Origin: Nocardiopsis sp. MG754419
GTDB lineage: Bacteria; Actinomycetota; Actinomycetes; Streptosporangiales; Streptosporangiaceae
Length of the DNA stretch: 64,000 nucleotides
NCBI RefSeq assembly: GCF_018207095.1
Contig: NZ_QOCZ01000002.1
Span: forward strand, 62,001-126,000
Reading direction: 5' to 3'
In this document: piece after piece, positions 32,689-42,071 of the stretch
Layout of the letters: the number at the start of each line of letters is the position of its first letter
Numbering within the stretch: the first letter of the stretch is position 1
Made by a program: the position numbers and the translations under genes
Notes under the pieces: model-generated
The model's database searches: none
Told to the model about the DNA's origin: nothing
What the model saw: only the letters and a program-made list of their open reading frames with translations

Positions 32689-34845
32689 GTGGCAGATCTC
32701 CCCGACGTCCCCACCCTGCTCGACGCCGCCGTCAAGGCCTTGGGCGGCAGTCGCCGCGAGGGACAACAGACCATGGCCGAGGCCGTAGCGACGGCCGTCG
32801 AGCAACGCGAACACCTGGTGGTCCAGGCCGGCACGGGCACCGGCAAGTCCCTGGCGTACCTGGTGCCCGCGATCCGGCGTGCCATGGAGAGCAAGAAGCC
32901 CGTGATGATCTCCACGGCCACCATCGCTCTCCAGAACCAGCTCATCGACCGGGACCTGCCGCGCCTGGCCAACGCCCTCGCTCCGCTCCTGCCTCGTGAG
33001 CCCACGTTCGCCGTGCTCAAGGGGCGTCGCAACTACCTGTGCCGGCATCGGCTCCACGCGGGGACGGACGAGGAGGCCGAGGGCGCCGAGCTCTTCGACC
33101 CCCGACAACTGTCCTCCGTGGGCCGTCAGGTGGCGCGTCTGCACGAGTGGGCGGAGGAGACCGTCTCCGGTGACCGTGACGAACTGGTGCCCGGGGTCGG
33201 CGACCTGGCCTGGCGCCAGGTGTCCGTGGGCGGCAACGAGTGCATGGGCGCGCGTGTGTGCGCCTTCGGTCAGGAGTGCTTCGCCGAGTTCGCCCGCGAG
33301 GCCACCACCGGCGTCGACGTCGTGGTCACCAACCACGCCATGCTGTCGATCGACATGTCGCAGGGCTACCACATCATGCCCGAACACGACACGATCATGA
33401 TCGACGAGGCGCACGAGCTCGTCGATCGCGCCACCTCGGTGGCCACCGGCGCGCTGAGCGAGCGGACCGTGTCCGTGGCCGCCAAGCGCGCCGCGCGCCT
33501 GGTCGAGCCGGGCATCAGCGAACGGCTCGGCGAGTGCGCCGACGGACTGGCCCTGATGTTCACCGAGGTCGGAGAGGGGCGCCTGGACCACATCGACGAG
33601 GGACTGGCCGGTGCGGTCGCCGCCCTCCGCGACGCCGCGGCCGCCTGTGTCACCGCCATCGGCCCCAACCCGGGCGAAATCGAACCCGACGCCGCCTCCG
33701 ACCGCCGGTTGGCCCTGGCCGCGCTGGAGGAGGTGCGCGAGACGGCGGTGCGGATCCTGGAGTCCTACGAGCCTCCGTTGCGCGACCGCACCGAGGTGGT
33801 CTGGCTGACCAAGGCCCCCTCCAAGCCGCCGTCGCTCAGCGTCGCCCCCCTCGGGGTGGGCGGCCTGCTGCGCGAGAAGCTCTTCGGTGACCGCACCGTC
33901 GTTCTCACCTCCGCCACCCTCACCCTGGGCGGCGACTTCACCGCGCTGGCCCGTCAGTGGGGGTTGGGGCGCGAGGTGGTCCAGGAGGCCGCCGACCTCG
34001 CCGCGGGGCGGACCCCCGCTCCGGTTCCGCCGGTCGAGGCCGCTCCGCGCACCGCCGCGGACGTCGCCGCCGAGGACACCGCGACCGAGGGGCCCGACAG
34101 CGCGGGCGACGCCGGTGAGGACGGTCCGCACCGGGCCGCGGGGGAGCCCCGCTGGCGGGCGTTGGACGTGGGGTCACCCTTCGAGCACGCCCGCACCGGC
34201 ATCCTCTACGTCGCCCGCCACCTGCCCAAACCCGGTCGGGACGGGCTCTCCCAGGAGTACCTGGACGAGATCGCCGCGCTCATCGAGGCCTCCGACGGAC
34301 GTGCCCTCGGCCTGTTCTCGTCCATGCGCGCCGCCCAGCAGGCCACCGACGAACTCCGTGAACGCCTGGATCAGCCCATCCTGTGCCAGGGTGAGGACTC
34401 CACCGGCCAGCTGGTGCGCCGCTTCTCCGAGGACGAGCGTTCCTGCCTGTTCGGCACCCTGTCGCTCTGGCAGGGCGTCGACGTTCCCGGGCCGTCGTTG
34501 CAGCTGGTGATCGTGGACCGGATCCCCTTCCCCCGGCCCGACGACCCGCTCGCCTCGGCCCGCCAACGGGCGATCTCGGCGCACGGCGGCAACGGGTTCC
34601 TGGCGGTGTCGGCCACCCACGCGGCGCTGTTGCTGGCCCAGGGCACCGGCCGGCTCCTGCGTTCCACCGACGACCGGGGGGTGATCGCCGTCCTGGACCC
34701 GCGCCTGGCCACGGCGGGCTACGGCGGTTTCCTGCGTTCCTCCCTGCCTCCGTACTGGGGGACCGCCGACCCCGAGGTGGCCCGGGCGGCGCTGCGCCGA
34801 CTGGCGGAGAAGGCCGGGGCGGCCGAGCCCGAACCCGCGGCCTGA
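32689..34845 (+). CDS. dinG: ATP-dependent DNA helicase, DinG/XPD-like (Fe-S)
   Basis: A 718-residue superfamily 2 helicase: Walker A GTGTGKS (48-54), four cysteines spaced as an XPD-type iron-sulphur cluster (Cys118, 185, 191, 197), DEAH at 239-242, and helicase motifs LTSATLTLGG, GTLSLWQGVDVPG and QGTGRLLRS. It unwinds DNA-RNA hybrids or damaged DNA. An acidic Ala/Glu-rich insert (about 440-485) separates the two helicase halves. TACTGT ends six bases before the GTG at 32689, suggesting a leaderless start; no Shine-Dalgarno is seen. No SOS box is visible. Confidence 0.92.
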   Translation: MADLPDVPTLLDAAVKALGGSRREGQQTMAEAVATAVEQREHLVVQAGTGTGKSLAYLVPAIRRAMESKKPVMISTATIALQNQLIDRDLPRLANALAPLLPREPTFAVLKGRRNYLCRHRLHAGTDEEAEGAELFDPRQLSSVGRQVARLHEWAEETVSGDRDELVPGVGDLAWRQVSVGGNECMGARVCAFGQECFAEFAREATTGVDVVVTNHAMLSIDMSQGYHIMPEHDTIMIDEAHELVDRATSVATGALSERTVSVAAKRAARLVEPGISERLGECADGLALMFTEVGEGRLDHIDEGLAGAVAALRDAAAACVTAIGPNPGEIEPDAASDRRLALAALEEVRETAVRILESYEPPLRDRTEVVWLTKAPSKPPSLSVAPLGVGGLLREKLFGDRTVVLTSATLTLGGDFTALARQWGLGREVVQEAADLAAGRTPAPVPPVEAAPRTAADVAAEDTATEGPDSAGDAGEDGPHRAAGEPRWRALDVGSPFEHARTGILYVARHLPKPGRDGLSQEYLDEIAALIEASDGRALGLFSSMRAAQQATDELRERLDQPILCQGEDSTGQLVRRFSEDERSCLFGTLSLWQGVDVPGPSLQLVIVDRIPFPRPDDPLASARQRAISAHGGNGFLAVSATHAALLLAQGTGRLLRSTDDRGVIAVLDPRLATAGYGGFLRSSLPPYWGTADPEVARAALRRLAEKAGAAEPEPAA

Positions 34846-34982
34846 ACCCTCACGTCCCCAGCGGTCCCGTCAGGGCGCGTCCCGCGCCCCCGTCGGTCCG
34901 ACACGGACCCTCGGCCGCGCCGGGGTGCGGTGCGGTGGATCGGTCCACCGCACCGGTCCCACCCGACCACGGACATGAAGGA

Positions 34983-35008
34983 GGCCGGGCACCCACGGGT
35001 GCCCGGCC
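34983..35008. terminator. bidirectional hairpin between dinG and convergent gene
   Basis: GGCCGGGCACCC (34983-34994) pairs with GGGTGCCCGGCC (34997-35008); the tight loop probably opens to CACG. Confidence 0.65.
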
Positions 35009-35026
35009 ATCGCCTTCACGGCCCGT

Positions 35027-35551
35027 TCAGCCGCGCGTACGGTAACCGAACAACCGGACCGCGTAACCGGGGGAATCGTCCTCGGGCTCCTGGATGTGCC
35101 AGCGGTCGTCGTGTTCGCCGACCAGGAGCTCGTTCCACATCATGTCGATGAGCTTGAGTCTGGAGACCACGGAGGCCTCCGGGTCGAGGACGATCGAGTA
35201 GGCCTGGTCGGTGAGGCGCTGGGTCACCATGCCCACCGACTGGCCGTCCCAGATGGCCGGGACCGGAGCGTGTCCGACCTCCACCCCGCACAGACGGAGC
35301 TGCTCCACCTCTTCGTCGAGCGCCTCGGCCGCCAGCGCGCCGTCCAGGCGCAGGGCGTCCTCCAACTCGTCGCGTTCCTCGTCCGAACGCAGGTAGGCGT
35401 GGTAGGTGCGGTAGCCGCACGAACGGCACTTGCGCCAGACCACGCAGCGGGCCAGCCCGTAGGCGGACTGGGCCTCGCCGACACTCTGGTAGTCGCTCAC
35501 CTCGCGAACCATGCCGCATTCGCAACACAAGGCAGTGAGATCCTGCTTCAT
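35027..35551 (-). CDS. uncharacterised protein with Cys pairs (possible zinc ribbon)
   Basis: A 174-residue protein. Its N-terminal half has Cys9-Cys10-x-Cys12 and Cys43-x-x-Cys46 (WRKCRSCGYRTYH), a spacing that could form a zinc ribbon. The rest is mixed acidic helix and strand (DEERDELEDALRLD, SVGMVTQRLTDQAYSIVLDPE, WNELLVGEHDDRWHI). There is no signal peptide or membrane segment. A GGGAGGGGGGA Shine-Dalgarno precedes the ATG and CATACT 18 bases further up may be its -10. I do not recognise a functional family. Confidence 0.85.
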   Translation of the reverse strand: MKQDLTALCCECGMVREVSDYQSVGEAQSAYGLARCVVWRKCRSCGYRTYHAYLRSDEERDELEDALRLDGALAAEALDEEVEQLRLCGVEVGHAPVPAIWDGQSVGMVTQRLTDQAYSIVLDPEASVVSRLKLIDMMWNELLVGEHDDRWHIQEPEDDSPGYAVRLFGYRTRG

Positions 35552-35733
35552 CAGAGTCCCCCCTCCCAGGTGAGTATGCGACGGATGGAGCCCGTTAGGG
35601 AACCCGTTCGGCGAGGAAGTCGCGGCAAGGAGTCGTCATCAATGCCCAAAATGACGGGGGAACGGGTTTCGGGTGTGCCGTGGCGGACTCCGGGGGTGTC
35701 CGGACTCACGTCCGGACGGCCCGTCGGGGGAGG

Positions 35734-36090
35734 TCAATCGTCCATGGAGAGCCCGCGCTTGTTGCGCGCGGTCCAGTCCCGCATCCGCTGGGGGTAGCCG
35801 ACGATCTGCACGTCGTAGGCGGGTGCGGCCAGATCCTTGGCCACCTTGCGGATGACGTCGGGGGAACCGCAGCGGCGACGGATCCACTCACCGTCGGTGG
35901 CGACCGCGACCGCCGTGGTCTGTGTCGCGAAGGTCTCGGGTTCGACGAAGAACTCGACACCCACCCTGTTCTTGGCGAACTCGATGAGCGCCTTGATGTC
36001 CGAATCCTCGGCGGCCCGGTCGAAGCGGGCCTTGCCTTTACGGTTGGCCTTGCGGAGTCCGAATCGGTCTCGCCATCCCATCGGCGCCAT
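35734..36090 (-). CDS. conserved small protein of unknown function
   Basis: A 118-residue basic protein (MGWRDRFGLRKANRKGKARFDRAAEDSDIKALIEFA), followed by a strand-rich part (VGVEFFVEPETFATQTTAVAVATDGEWIRRR) and VIRKVAKDLAAPAYDVQIVGYPQRM. It has no Cys cluster and no membrane segment. AAGGGGAC is directly upstream of the ATG. It lies in tandem with the Cys-pair gene, 182 bases apart with no shared operon signal. Function is not recognisable. Confidence 0.82.
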   Translation of the reverse strand: MAPMGWRDRFGLRKANRKGKARFDRAAEDSDIKALIEFAKNRVGVEFFVEPETFATQTTAVAVATDGEWIRRRCGSPDVIRKVAKDLAAPAYDVQIVGYPQRMRDWTARNKRGLSMDD

Positions 36091-36275
36091 GTCCCCTTAG
36101 TGCATGTCTGCGTTCCCGCTTCTCGCCGGCTTGGCAGCGAGTCTATCCACCAGGACAACGAGTGGGCCGGCCACGGAGTGCCCAAGCTGCACCGGTTTCA
36201 CGCGTTTTCCGGACAGCTCTGTCACCACGCTGCTACGTTCTGTTGACGCACGGCTAGGTCAGGGGGAGTGGAGAC

Positions 36276-38018
36276 ATGCCGATGTGGACATGGGCGGGGG
36301 AGACGGCGCGCCGACTGCGGGCCGCCGGGCAGGACGATCTGGCCGAGGCGGTGACCCTGTTGCCGCAGCTCAGCGAGGCCGGGGACGCCGTCAAGGTCGA
36401 GGCGTTGGCCCGGTCGGCGATGCGCACGGCGAGGCGACTGGTCGCCGAGGCGGGTAACCACGAGGCCGCGGTGCCGGGGGTGTTCGGACCGCCCACACTG
36501 TTCTTCCTGGCGCACTGGCCCTTGGCGGTGCGGGTGACGGCCCTCGGTGAGGGGCGCCGCGCACTGGAACAGGCACGGGCCGCGGTCGGGGACGAACCCG
36601 GTCCGCACGAGCACGGCCCACTGCCGGTCTCCGCGCTCACCTCTCTGGTGCGCTGCCACGCCAACATCGATTCCCGCGGCACCGTCGAGGCCCGCCGTGA
36701 ACTGCTCTCCGCCCGCACGCTGGCCGGATGGGAGGACACCCCGGTCTGGCCGGCGTTCACCCTGGCCCGCGTGCACCTGCTCATCGACGAGGAGCGCCCC
36801 GACCGCGCCGAGGCGGAACTGCGCCGCTACGAGCACACGGCCACCGGACCCGCCCTGCTCGGCTCCGAAGGGGTGTTCGCCCTGGTGCGGGCGTTGCGCC
36901 ACCAGGACAAGCACGCCGACGCCCTGGACACCCTGGACCGTATGGAGGCCGAACTCGAACTGGGGGAGGAGCGCGGTACCCCGAACCCGCGCCGCGCAGC
37001 CCTCCAGCGGGCCATCCGTTTCGAACGCGCGCGCCTGCTGTCGTGGCTGGCCCGCCTGGGACTGTGCGACCCCCGCAAGGCCATCGCCCTGCTGCCCACG
37101 GTCGACGAGGCGGAGGGCTGCCCGAGCCTGCGTCCGGCCTGGGCCGAGGCCGTGGAGAACCTGGTCTGTCAGGGCAGCGTGCGCAACGACTGGCGCCTCG
37201 GGGTGCGCGTGACCACCTGGTCCCGTTACTTCGAGCGGGTGGGCGCACCGCGTCGTGGCGCCGAGATGGCCCTCACCGCCACCCGGCTGGCCGGCGGGCG
37301 GGGGGCCCGGTGGGTCGCAGAGTGCTCCGCCCAGCGGGCCGAACGCCTCATCTCCGAACTCGGCGCCGCCGAGGAGATCACCGGAGACCTGGCCGAGGCG
37401 CGCACGATGGTGCACGGCATGGACCCCGTCCGGTCGCTGGCCCCGGCCCAGAGCATCCTGGAGTTCCTGCGGGCCCAGCCCGCGGAGGAGGTCAACCCCG
37501 AGGAGCAGGCCGAACAGGTCAACGTCGCGTTGGCCGACCTGCCGCACGACTCGGCCCTGCTCAGCGCGCTCGGCCAGGTGGGACGCACACTCATGCTGTC
37601 GGACGCCGCCACCGAACCGCAGTGGCGCCACGTCCGGGGTCGCCCCGGTGACCAGCGGGCCGCCCTGTCTCTGCTGGAGACCCTCTTGCACGACAACGAC
37701 ACCGCCGGGGTGCGCGACCTCGTACGGACCCTGGCCGCCGGCGCCCTGCCGCACCAGGCCGAGCGGGTGGCGACCGCGACGGTACGACAGGCCCCGGCAC
37801 AGCAGGAGCCGGAGCATCGTGCCCCGACACAAGGGGAACCGGTGCCCTCGCACCCCGGAGGCGCGCCGTCCGGTCCCGCGCCGACCACCCCGCCGCGCGG
37901 TACTCCGGTACCGGCAGCCGGGGGCGGCTCCGTGCAGGCTCCGCCCAGGGGTGCGCACCGTGCGCCCGAGGCCGAGTACCCGATGGTCCAGGCCGCCGGC
38001 GGTCACGAGCCCCGCTGA
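36276..38018 (+). CDS. large helical-repeat protein of unknown function (TPR-like)
   Basis: A 580-residue, mostly alpha-helical protein. Helical hairpins rich in Ala, Leu and Arg run from about 1 to 470 (LAEAVTLLPQLSEAGDAVKVEALARSA; RALRHQDKHADALDTLDRMEAELELGEE), resembling degenerate tetratricopeptide repeats. The last about 100 residues are disordered, Pro/Gly/Ala-rich (PAQQEPEHRAP, PPRGTPVPAAGGG). No catalytic motif, signal or membrane segment is seen. A GGAGTGGAGA Shine-Dalgarno precedes the ATG. It could be a scaffold or signalling adaptor. Confidence 0.8.
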   Translation: MPMWTWAGETARRLRAAGQDDLAEAVTLLPQLSEAGDAVKVEALARSAMRTARRLVAEAGNHEAAVPGVFGPPTLFFLAHWPLAVRVTALGEGRRALEQARAAVGDEPGPHEHGPLPVSALTSLVRCHANIDSRGTVEARRELLSARTLAGWEDTPVWPAFTLARVHLLIDEERPDRAEAELRRYEHTATGPALLGSEGVFALVRALRHQDKHADALDTLDRMEAELELGEERGTPNPRRAALQRAIRFERARLLSWLARLGLCDPRKAIALLPTVDEAEGCPSLRPAWAEAVENLVCQGSVRNDWRLGVRVTTWSRYFERVGAPRRGAEMALTATRLAGGRGARWVAECSAQRAERLISELGAAEEITGDLAEARTMVHGMDPVRSLAPAQSILEFLRAQPAEEVNPEEQAEQVNVALADLPHDSALLSALGQVGRTLMLSDAATEPQWRHVRGRPGDQRAALSLLETLLHDNDTAGVRDLVRTLAAGALPHQAERVATATVRQAPAQQEPEHRAPTQGEPVPSHPGGAPSGPAPTTPPRGTPVPAAGGGSVQAPPRGAHRAPEAEYPMVQAAGGHEPR

Positions 38019-38055
38019 GCGTGGGCCGGGATCGCCCGGCGCCACGCGGAGAGGG

Positions 38056-38090
38056 TCGGGGCCGTGGTTCCGCGGCGGTACCGGCCCCGA
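38056..38090. terminator. hairpin between convergent TPR-like and racemase genes
   Basis: TCGGGGCCG (38056-38064) pairs with CGGCCCCGA (38082-38090), loop 17 bases. Confidence 0.5.
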
Positions 38091-38138
38091 GACACGAGCG
38101 GTGCGCAGGGCGGTCGGCCCCTGCCGCGACGGCCGAGG

Positions 38139-38930
38139 TCAGAGGTCGGCGGGGGCCCCGGCCAGCAGGGCCCGTCCCGCCGGGTAAGTGAGCGCCGTCG
38201 CGGGCAACCGCGCGGGGCGCCCGCTGGCCAGCACCCGCACACGACCCGCACGCCCGGTCGGCGATTCGGTGGGTCCGATCCGGCGCAGGGCCTGGGCGGC
38301 CACCGCGTCCGCCGCGGTGTACAGGACCGCACGTCCGTCCAACGCCTCGGAGATCCGCCGACCCACCAGGTCGTAGTGCGTGCAGCCCAGGACCACCCCG
38401 CGTACCTCCGGCGGGGTCAGTGACGCCGCGTAGCCCACGGCGTCGGCGATCCGCCCGGAATCGGCCGACTCCACGGCCTCGGCCAGGCCCACGCAGGCGA
38501 CCGGGGTCACGGCCACGCCCTTGGCGAAGCTCTCCACCAGGCCACGTTGGTAGGTGCTGCGGGTCGTCGCCTCGGTGGACCACACCGCGATGGGCGTGCC
38601 GGCCGCCGCCGCCGGCTTGATCGCGGGCACCGTGCCGATCACCGGGATCCGAGGTTCGTACTCCGCGCGCAACGCCCCCAGCCCGTGCACGGACGCGGTG
38701 TTGCACGGCACGACCACGGCGTCCAGGCCGGCGCCGTCCTCCGCGGCGGCGCGGGCGGCGGCGTCGGCCCCGGCCAGGGCGCGCCGGATCACCTGGTCCG
38801 TGGTCCGTGGTCCCCACGGCATGTGGTCCGGGTCCATGGACAGGTACAGATCGGCGTCGGGACGGGCGGCGTGCAGGGCGGCCGCGGTCGACAGCATGCC
38901 GATGCCGGAGTCAACGAGAGCGATGCGCAC
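38139..38930 (-). CDS. aspartate/glutamate racemase family protein (MurI-like)
   Basis: A 263-residue MurI homologue. The two catalytic cysteines are in VPCNTAS (Cys76) and LGCTHYDL (Cys183), with DSGIGM near the N-terminus in place of the usual DSGxGG. Glutamate racemase supplies D-glutamate for peptidoglycan. The altered first motif leaves room for a different amino-acid substrate, and the canonical murI may lie elsewhere. The GTG at 38930 follows a TAGGAT by eight bases, so it may be near-leaderless. It is monocistronic as far as visible. Confidence 0.82.
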   Translation of the reverse strand: MRIALVDSGIGMLSTAAALHAARPDADLYLSMDPDHMPWGPRTTDQVIRRALAGADAAARAAAEDGAGLDAVVVPCNTASVHGLGALRAEYEPRIPVIGTVPAIKPAAAAGTPIAVWSTEATTRSTYQRGLVESFAKGVAVTPVACVGLAEAVESADSGRIADAVGYAASLTPPEVRGVVLGCTHYDLVGRRISEALDGRAVLYTAADAVAAQALRRIGPTESPTGRAGRVRVLASGRPARLPATALTYPAGRALLAGAPADL

Positions 38931-39174
38931 GGAACGGAATCCTATGCGGCCTCCCCGGTGACCACGACATCACGGCAGGTGACCTCGGGTGTCCTGTGCG
39001 TCGCCTTCGGCCCTGACCGGATGTGGCCGAGCATGGGGGAGACACGTACCGAAATGGGGTGGCACAGAACCGTTACCGCTAGGTAGAACAGAGTGATCGG
39101 CCTGCCCCGGCACGCCACACGCACCGGTCCTGGCCGACCCACGCTGCGCCTCGCGAACCGTCAGGGGACCCGGT

Positions 39175-40629
39175 ATGACCCGTGAACAGCCCGGCACGAC
39201 TCCGCAGTACAAGGCCACCGGCTCCGGTCCGGGGCTCGCCGAGCACATCGCCGCGGTCCAGCGTCTGCGCCGGGACTTCCGGGCCCTGCCCGACGGCGCC
39301 CCGGTGCGCCTGGCCAAACCCACCTCCAACCTCTTCCGGTTCCGCGCCCCCTCCTCCGCTCCGGCGCTGGACGTGTCCGCGTTCGACGGCGTCATCTCCA
39401 TCGACCCGGTCGAACGGTTGGCCGACGTCGGTGGCATGACCACCTACGAGGAGCTGGTCGCCGCCACCCTGCCGCACGGCCTCATGCCCCTCGTGGTGCC
39501 ACAGTTGCGCACGATCACCCTGGGCGGTGCCGTCACCGGCCTGGGCATCGAGTCCTCCTCGTTCCGCAACGGGCTCCCGCACGAGTCGGTCCAGGAGATG
39601 GAGATCCTCACCGGGGCGGGGGAGGTGGTGACAGCGACCCGCGACAACGCCCACAGCGACCTCTTCTTCGGTTTCCCCAACTCCTACGGCACACTCGGCT
39701 ACGCCCTGCGGCTGCGCATCGAACTGGAACCGGTGTCCCCCTACGTGCACCTGCGCCACCTGCGCTTCTCCGACGCCCGAGAGGCGATGGACGCCCTGGC
39801 GCGGATCTGCGCGGACGCCGAACACGCGGGGGAGCGGGTCGACTTCGTGGACGGGGTGGCCTTCGCCCCCGACGAGCAGTACCTGACCCTGGCCCGGCTC
39901 ACCGACGAGGCCCCCTGGACCAGCGACTACACCGGCGTCGACGTCTACTACAGGTCGATCCCGCGCTACGCCGGGAGTGGCCCCGGCGACTACCTGACCA
40001 TCCACGACTACCTGTGGCGTTGGGACACCGACTGGTTCTGGTGCTCCCGTGCGTTCGGTACCCAGAACCCGTGGGTGCGCCCGTGGTGGCCACGTGCGCT
40101 CAAGCGCTCCGACGTCTATCGGAGGCTGGTCGCCTGGGACCGGCGCACCGGTTTCTCCCGGCTGCTCGCCCACTATCGGGGTCGTCGCCCCCAGGAGCCG
40201 CTCATCCAGGACATCGAGGTGGAGGTGGGCCGCGGCGCGGAGTTCCTCGACTTCTTCCACACCGAGATCGGTATGAGCCCGGTGTGGATGTGCCCGCTGC
40301 GCCTGCGCGAACCGCGCCGCCCGGGCACGCCCGAGGACGGGCACGTGTGGCCGTTGTATCCGCTGGAGAACGACGACCTCTACGTGAACTTCGGTTTCTG
40401 GGGGCTGGTCGACATGCTGCCGGGGCAACGGCGCGCCCACCACAACCGGCGGGTCGAGGAGGAGGTCACGCGCCTGGGCGGGCACAAGTCCCTGTACTCG
40501 GACGCGTTCTACACCGAGGACGAGTTCTGGGCGCTGTACAACGGCGACGCCTACCGCGACCTCAAGGAGATCTACGACCCGCGGGGGCGGCTTCTGGATC
40601 TGTACGCCAAGTGCGTACGCAATCGCTGA
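39175..40629 (+). CDS. tmsA: FAD-binding oxidoreductase, 10-methyl fatty acid synthesis (TmsA/BfaA type)
   Basis: A 484-residue FAD_binding_4-type oxidoreductase (PCMH fold) with VGGMTTYEELV, LGGAVTGLGIESSSFRNGLPHESV and HSDLFFGFPNSYGTLGYALRL in the FAD-binding half. Its neighbour is a cyclopropane-synthase-like methyltransferase. This pair is known to convert oleate to 10-methylstearate (tuberculostearic acid): the methyltransferase makes the 10-methylene acid and this enzyme reduces it with NADPH. AGGGGA precedes the ATG. A TACC-N4-GGTA dyad (39074-39085) lies upstream. Confidence 0.88.
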   Translation: MTREQPGTTPQYKATGSGPGLAEHIAAVQRLRRDFRALPDGAPVRLAKPTSNLFRFRAPSSAPALDVSAFDGVISIDPVERLADVGGMTTYEELVAATLPHGLMPLVVPQLRTITLGGAVTGLGIESSSFRNGLPHESVQEMEILTGAGEVVTATRDNAHSDLFFGFPNSYGTLGYALRLRIELEPVSPYVHLRHLRFSDAREAMDALARICADAEHAGERVDFVDGVAFAPDEQYLTLARLTDEAPWTSDYTGVDVYYRSIPRYAGSGPGDYLTIHDYLWRWDTDWFWCSRAFGTQNPWVRPWWPRALKRSDVYRRLVAWDRRTGFSRLLAHYRGRRPQEPLIQDIEVEVGRGAEFLDFFHTEIGMSPVWMCPLRLREPRRPGTPEDGHVWPLYPLENDDLYVNFGFWGLVDMLPGQRRAHHNRRVEEEVTRLGGHKSLYSDAFYTEDEFWALYNGDAYRDLKEIYDPRGRLLDLYAKCVRNR

Positions 40630-40700
40630 GACCACCGCAGACCACCCGCTGGAACGCGACCCGAGGGTCGGGCCGCATCCGTGAGGAGGAAGGACGCAGC

Positions 40701-41987
40701 ATGCGGCTTGCAGAGATCTTCGAGCGTGTCGTGGGACCCGACGCGCCGATCCGGTTCACCGCCTACGACGGCAGTTCCGCGGGCGACCCGAACAGCGACG
40801 TCACCCTGCACGTGCGCACACCGGTCGCGATCAACCACCTGGCCGGATCGCCCAACGCGCTCGGCCTCACCCGCGCCTACGTGAGCGGACACCTGGAACT
40901 GGAGGGCGACATGTACGACGTCCTCAGACGCATGGCGGACTTCACCTTCGCCGAGGGCGTCAACGTGTCCGTCCGGGACATCGTGGACATCGTCCGCTCC
41001 GTCGGCTGGGTCAAGTTCGTCAACCGGGTCGCGCCGCCGCCCCAGGAGATGCAGCGCACGACCCTGCTGGGACGGGGACCGCGCCACTCCAAACAGCGCG
41101 ACGCCGAGGTCATCCACCACCACTACGACGTCTCCAACGACTTCTACGCGCTGGTCCTGGGCCCGTCCATGACCTACACCTGCGCGGTGTTCGACGACGC
41201 GGACGGTGGGCTGGACCGGGTGGGTGCGTTCGACGGGGCACTGGAGTCCGCGCAGTCCCGCAAGTACGACCTGGTGTCCCGCAAGCTCGGGCTGGAGACC
41301 GGCATGACCCTGCTCGACGTGGGCTGCGGGTGGGGCGGCATGGTCCGGCACGCCGCCCGCGAACACGGTGTGCGCGCCATCGGGGTGACCCTCTCCAAGG
41401 AACAGGCGGAGTGGGGGGCCAAGCGGATCGCCCAGGAGGGGTTGTCCGAGCTGGCCGAGATCCGCCACATGGACTACCGGGACGTGCCCGACGGCAGTTT
41501 CGACCGGATCAGCTCCATCGGTCTGACCGAGCACATCGGTTCGAGGAACCTCGACGCCTACTTCGCCTCCCTCCACGACAAGCTGGTGCCGGGCGGCCGG
41601 TTGCTCAACCACTGCATCACCCGGCCCCGCAACGACCTCAAACCCATGAAGACCAAGGGCGTCATCAATCGCTACGTGTTCCCCGACGGTGAGCTGGAGG
41701 GCCCGGCCCGGATCCAGACCGCCATGAACGACAACGGGTTCGAGATCCGCCACCAGGAGAACCTGCGCGAGCACTACGCCCTGACGCTGCGCCACTGGGG
41801 GGCCAACCTCGAACGCCACTGGGACGAGGCGGTCGCCGAGGTCGGTGCGGGCACCGCGCGTGTGTGGCGTCTGTACATGGCCGGATGCGTCCTGGGGTTC
41901 GAGCGCGACGTCGTGCAGCTCCACCAGATCCTGGGGGTGAAACAGGACGGCACCGCGTCGCGCATGCCGTTGCGCCCCGACTTCTGA
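40701..41987 (+). CDS. tmsB: SAM-dependent fatty-acyl methyltransferase, cyclopropane-synthase family (TmsB/BfaB type)
   Basis: A 428-residue enzyme with the SAM site LLDVGCGWGGMVRHAA near 206-221, HHHYDVSNDFYALVLGPSMTYTCAVF before it, and the C-terminal HYALTLRHWGANLERH typical of cyclopropane fatty acyl phospholipid synthases. In the tms/bfa pathway it adds the methyl carbon to C10 of oleoyl phospholipids. A strong AGGAGGAAGGA is upstream. It sits 71 bases after tmsA and ends at a hairpin. Confidence 0.9.
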   Translation: MRLAEIFERVVGPDAPIRFTAYDGSSAGDPNSDVTLHVRTPVAINHLAGSPNALGLTRAYVSGHLELEGDMYDVLRRMADFTFAEGVNVSVRDIVDIVRSVGWVKFVNRVAPPPQEMQRTTLLGRGPRHSKQRDAEVIHHHYDVSNDFYALVLGPSMTYTCAVFDDADGGLDRVGAFDGALESAQSRKYDLVSRKLGLETGMTLLDVGCGWGGMVRHAAREHGVRAIGVTLSKEQAEWGAKRIAQEGLSELAEIRHMDYRDVPDGSFDRISSIGLTEHIGSRNLDAYFASLHDKLVPGGRLLNHCITRPRNDLKPMKTKGVINRYVFPDGELEGPARIQTAMNDNGFEIRHQENLREHYALTLRHWGANLERHWDEAVAEVGAGTARVWRLYMAGCVLGFERDVVQLHQILGVKQDGTASRMPLRPDF

Positions 41988-42005
41988 GACCGGGGACGTC
42001 GACCA

Positions 42006-42036
42006 CGGGGGTGTTCGCCGCACGCGGACACCCCCG
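42006..42036 (+). terminator. hairpin after tmsB
   Basis: CGGGGGTGT (42006-42014) pairs with ACACCCCCG (42028-42036), with further GC pairing inside the loop. Confidence 0.6.
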
Positions 42037-42071
42037 CCGCCTGCCCCGTCGGGGAGCGCCCAGGGGGCATC

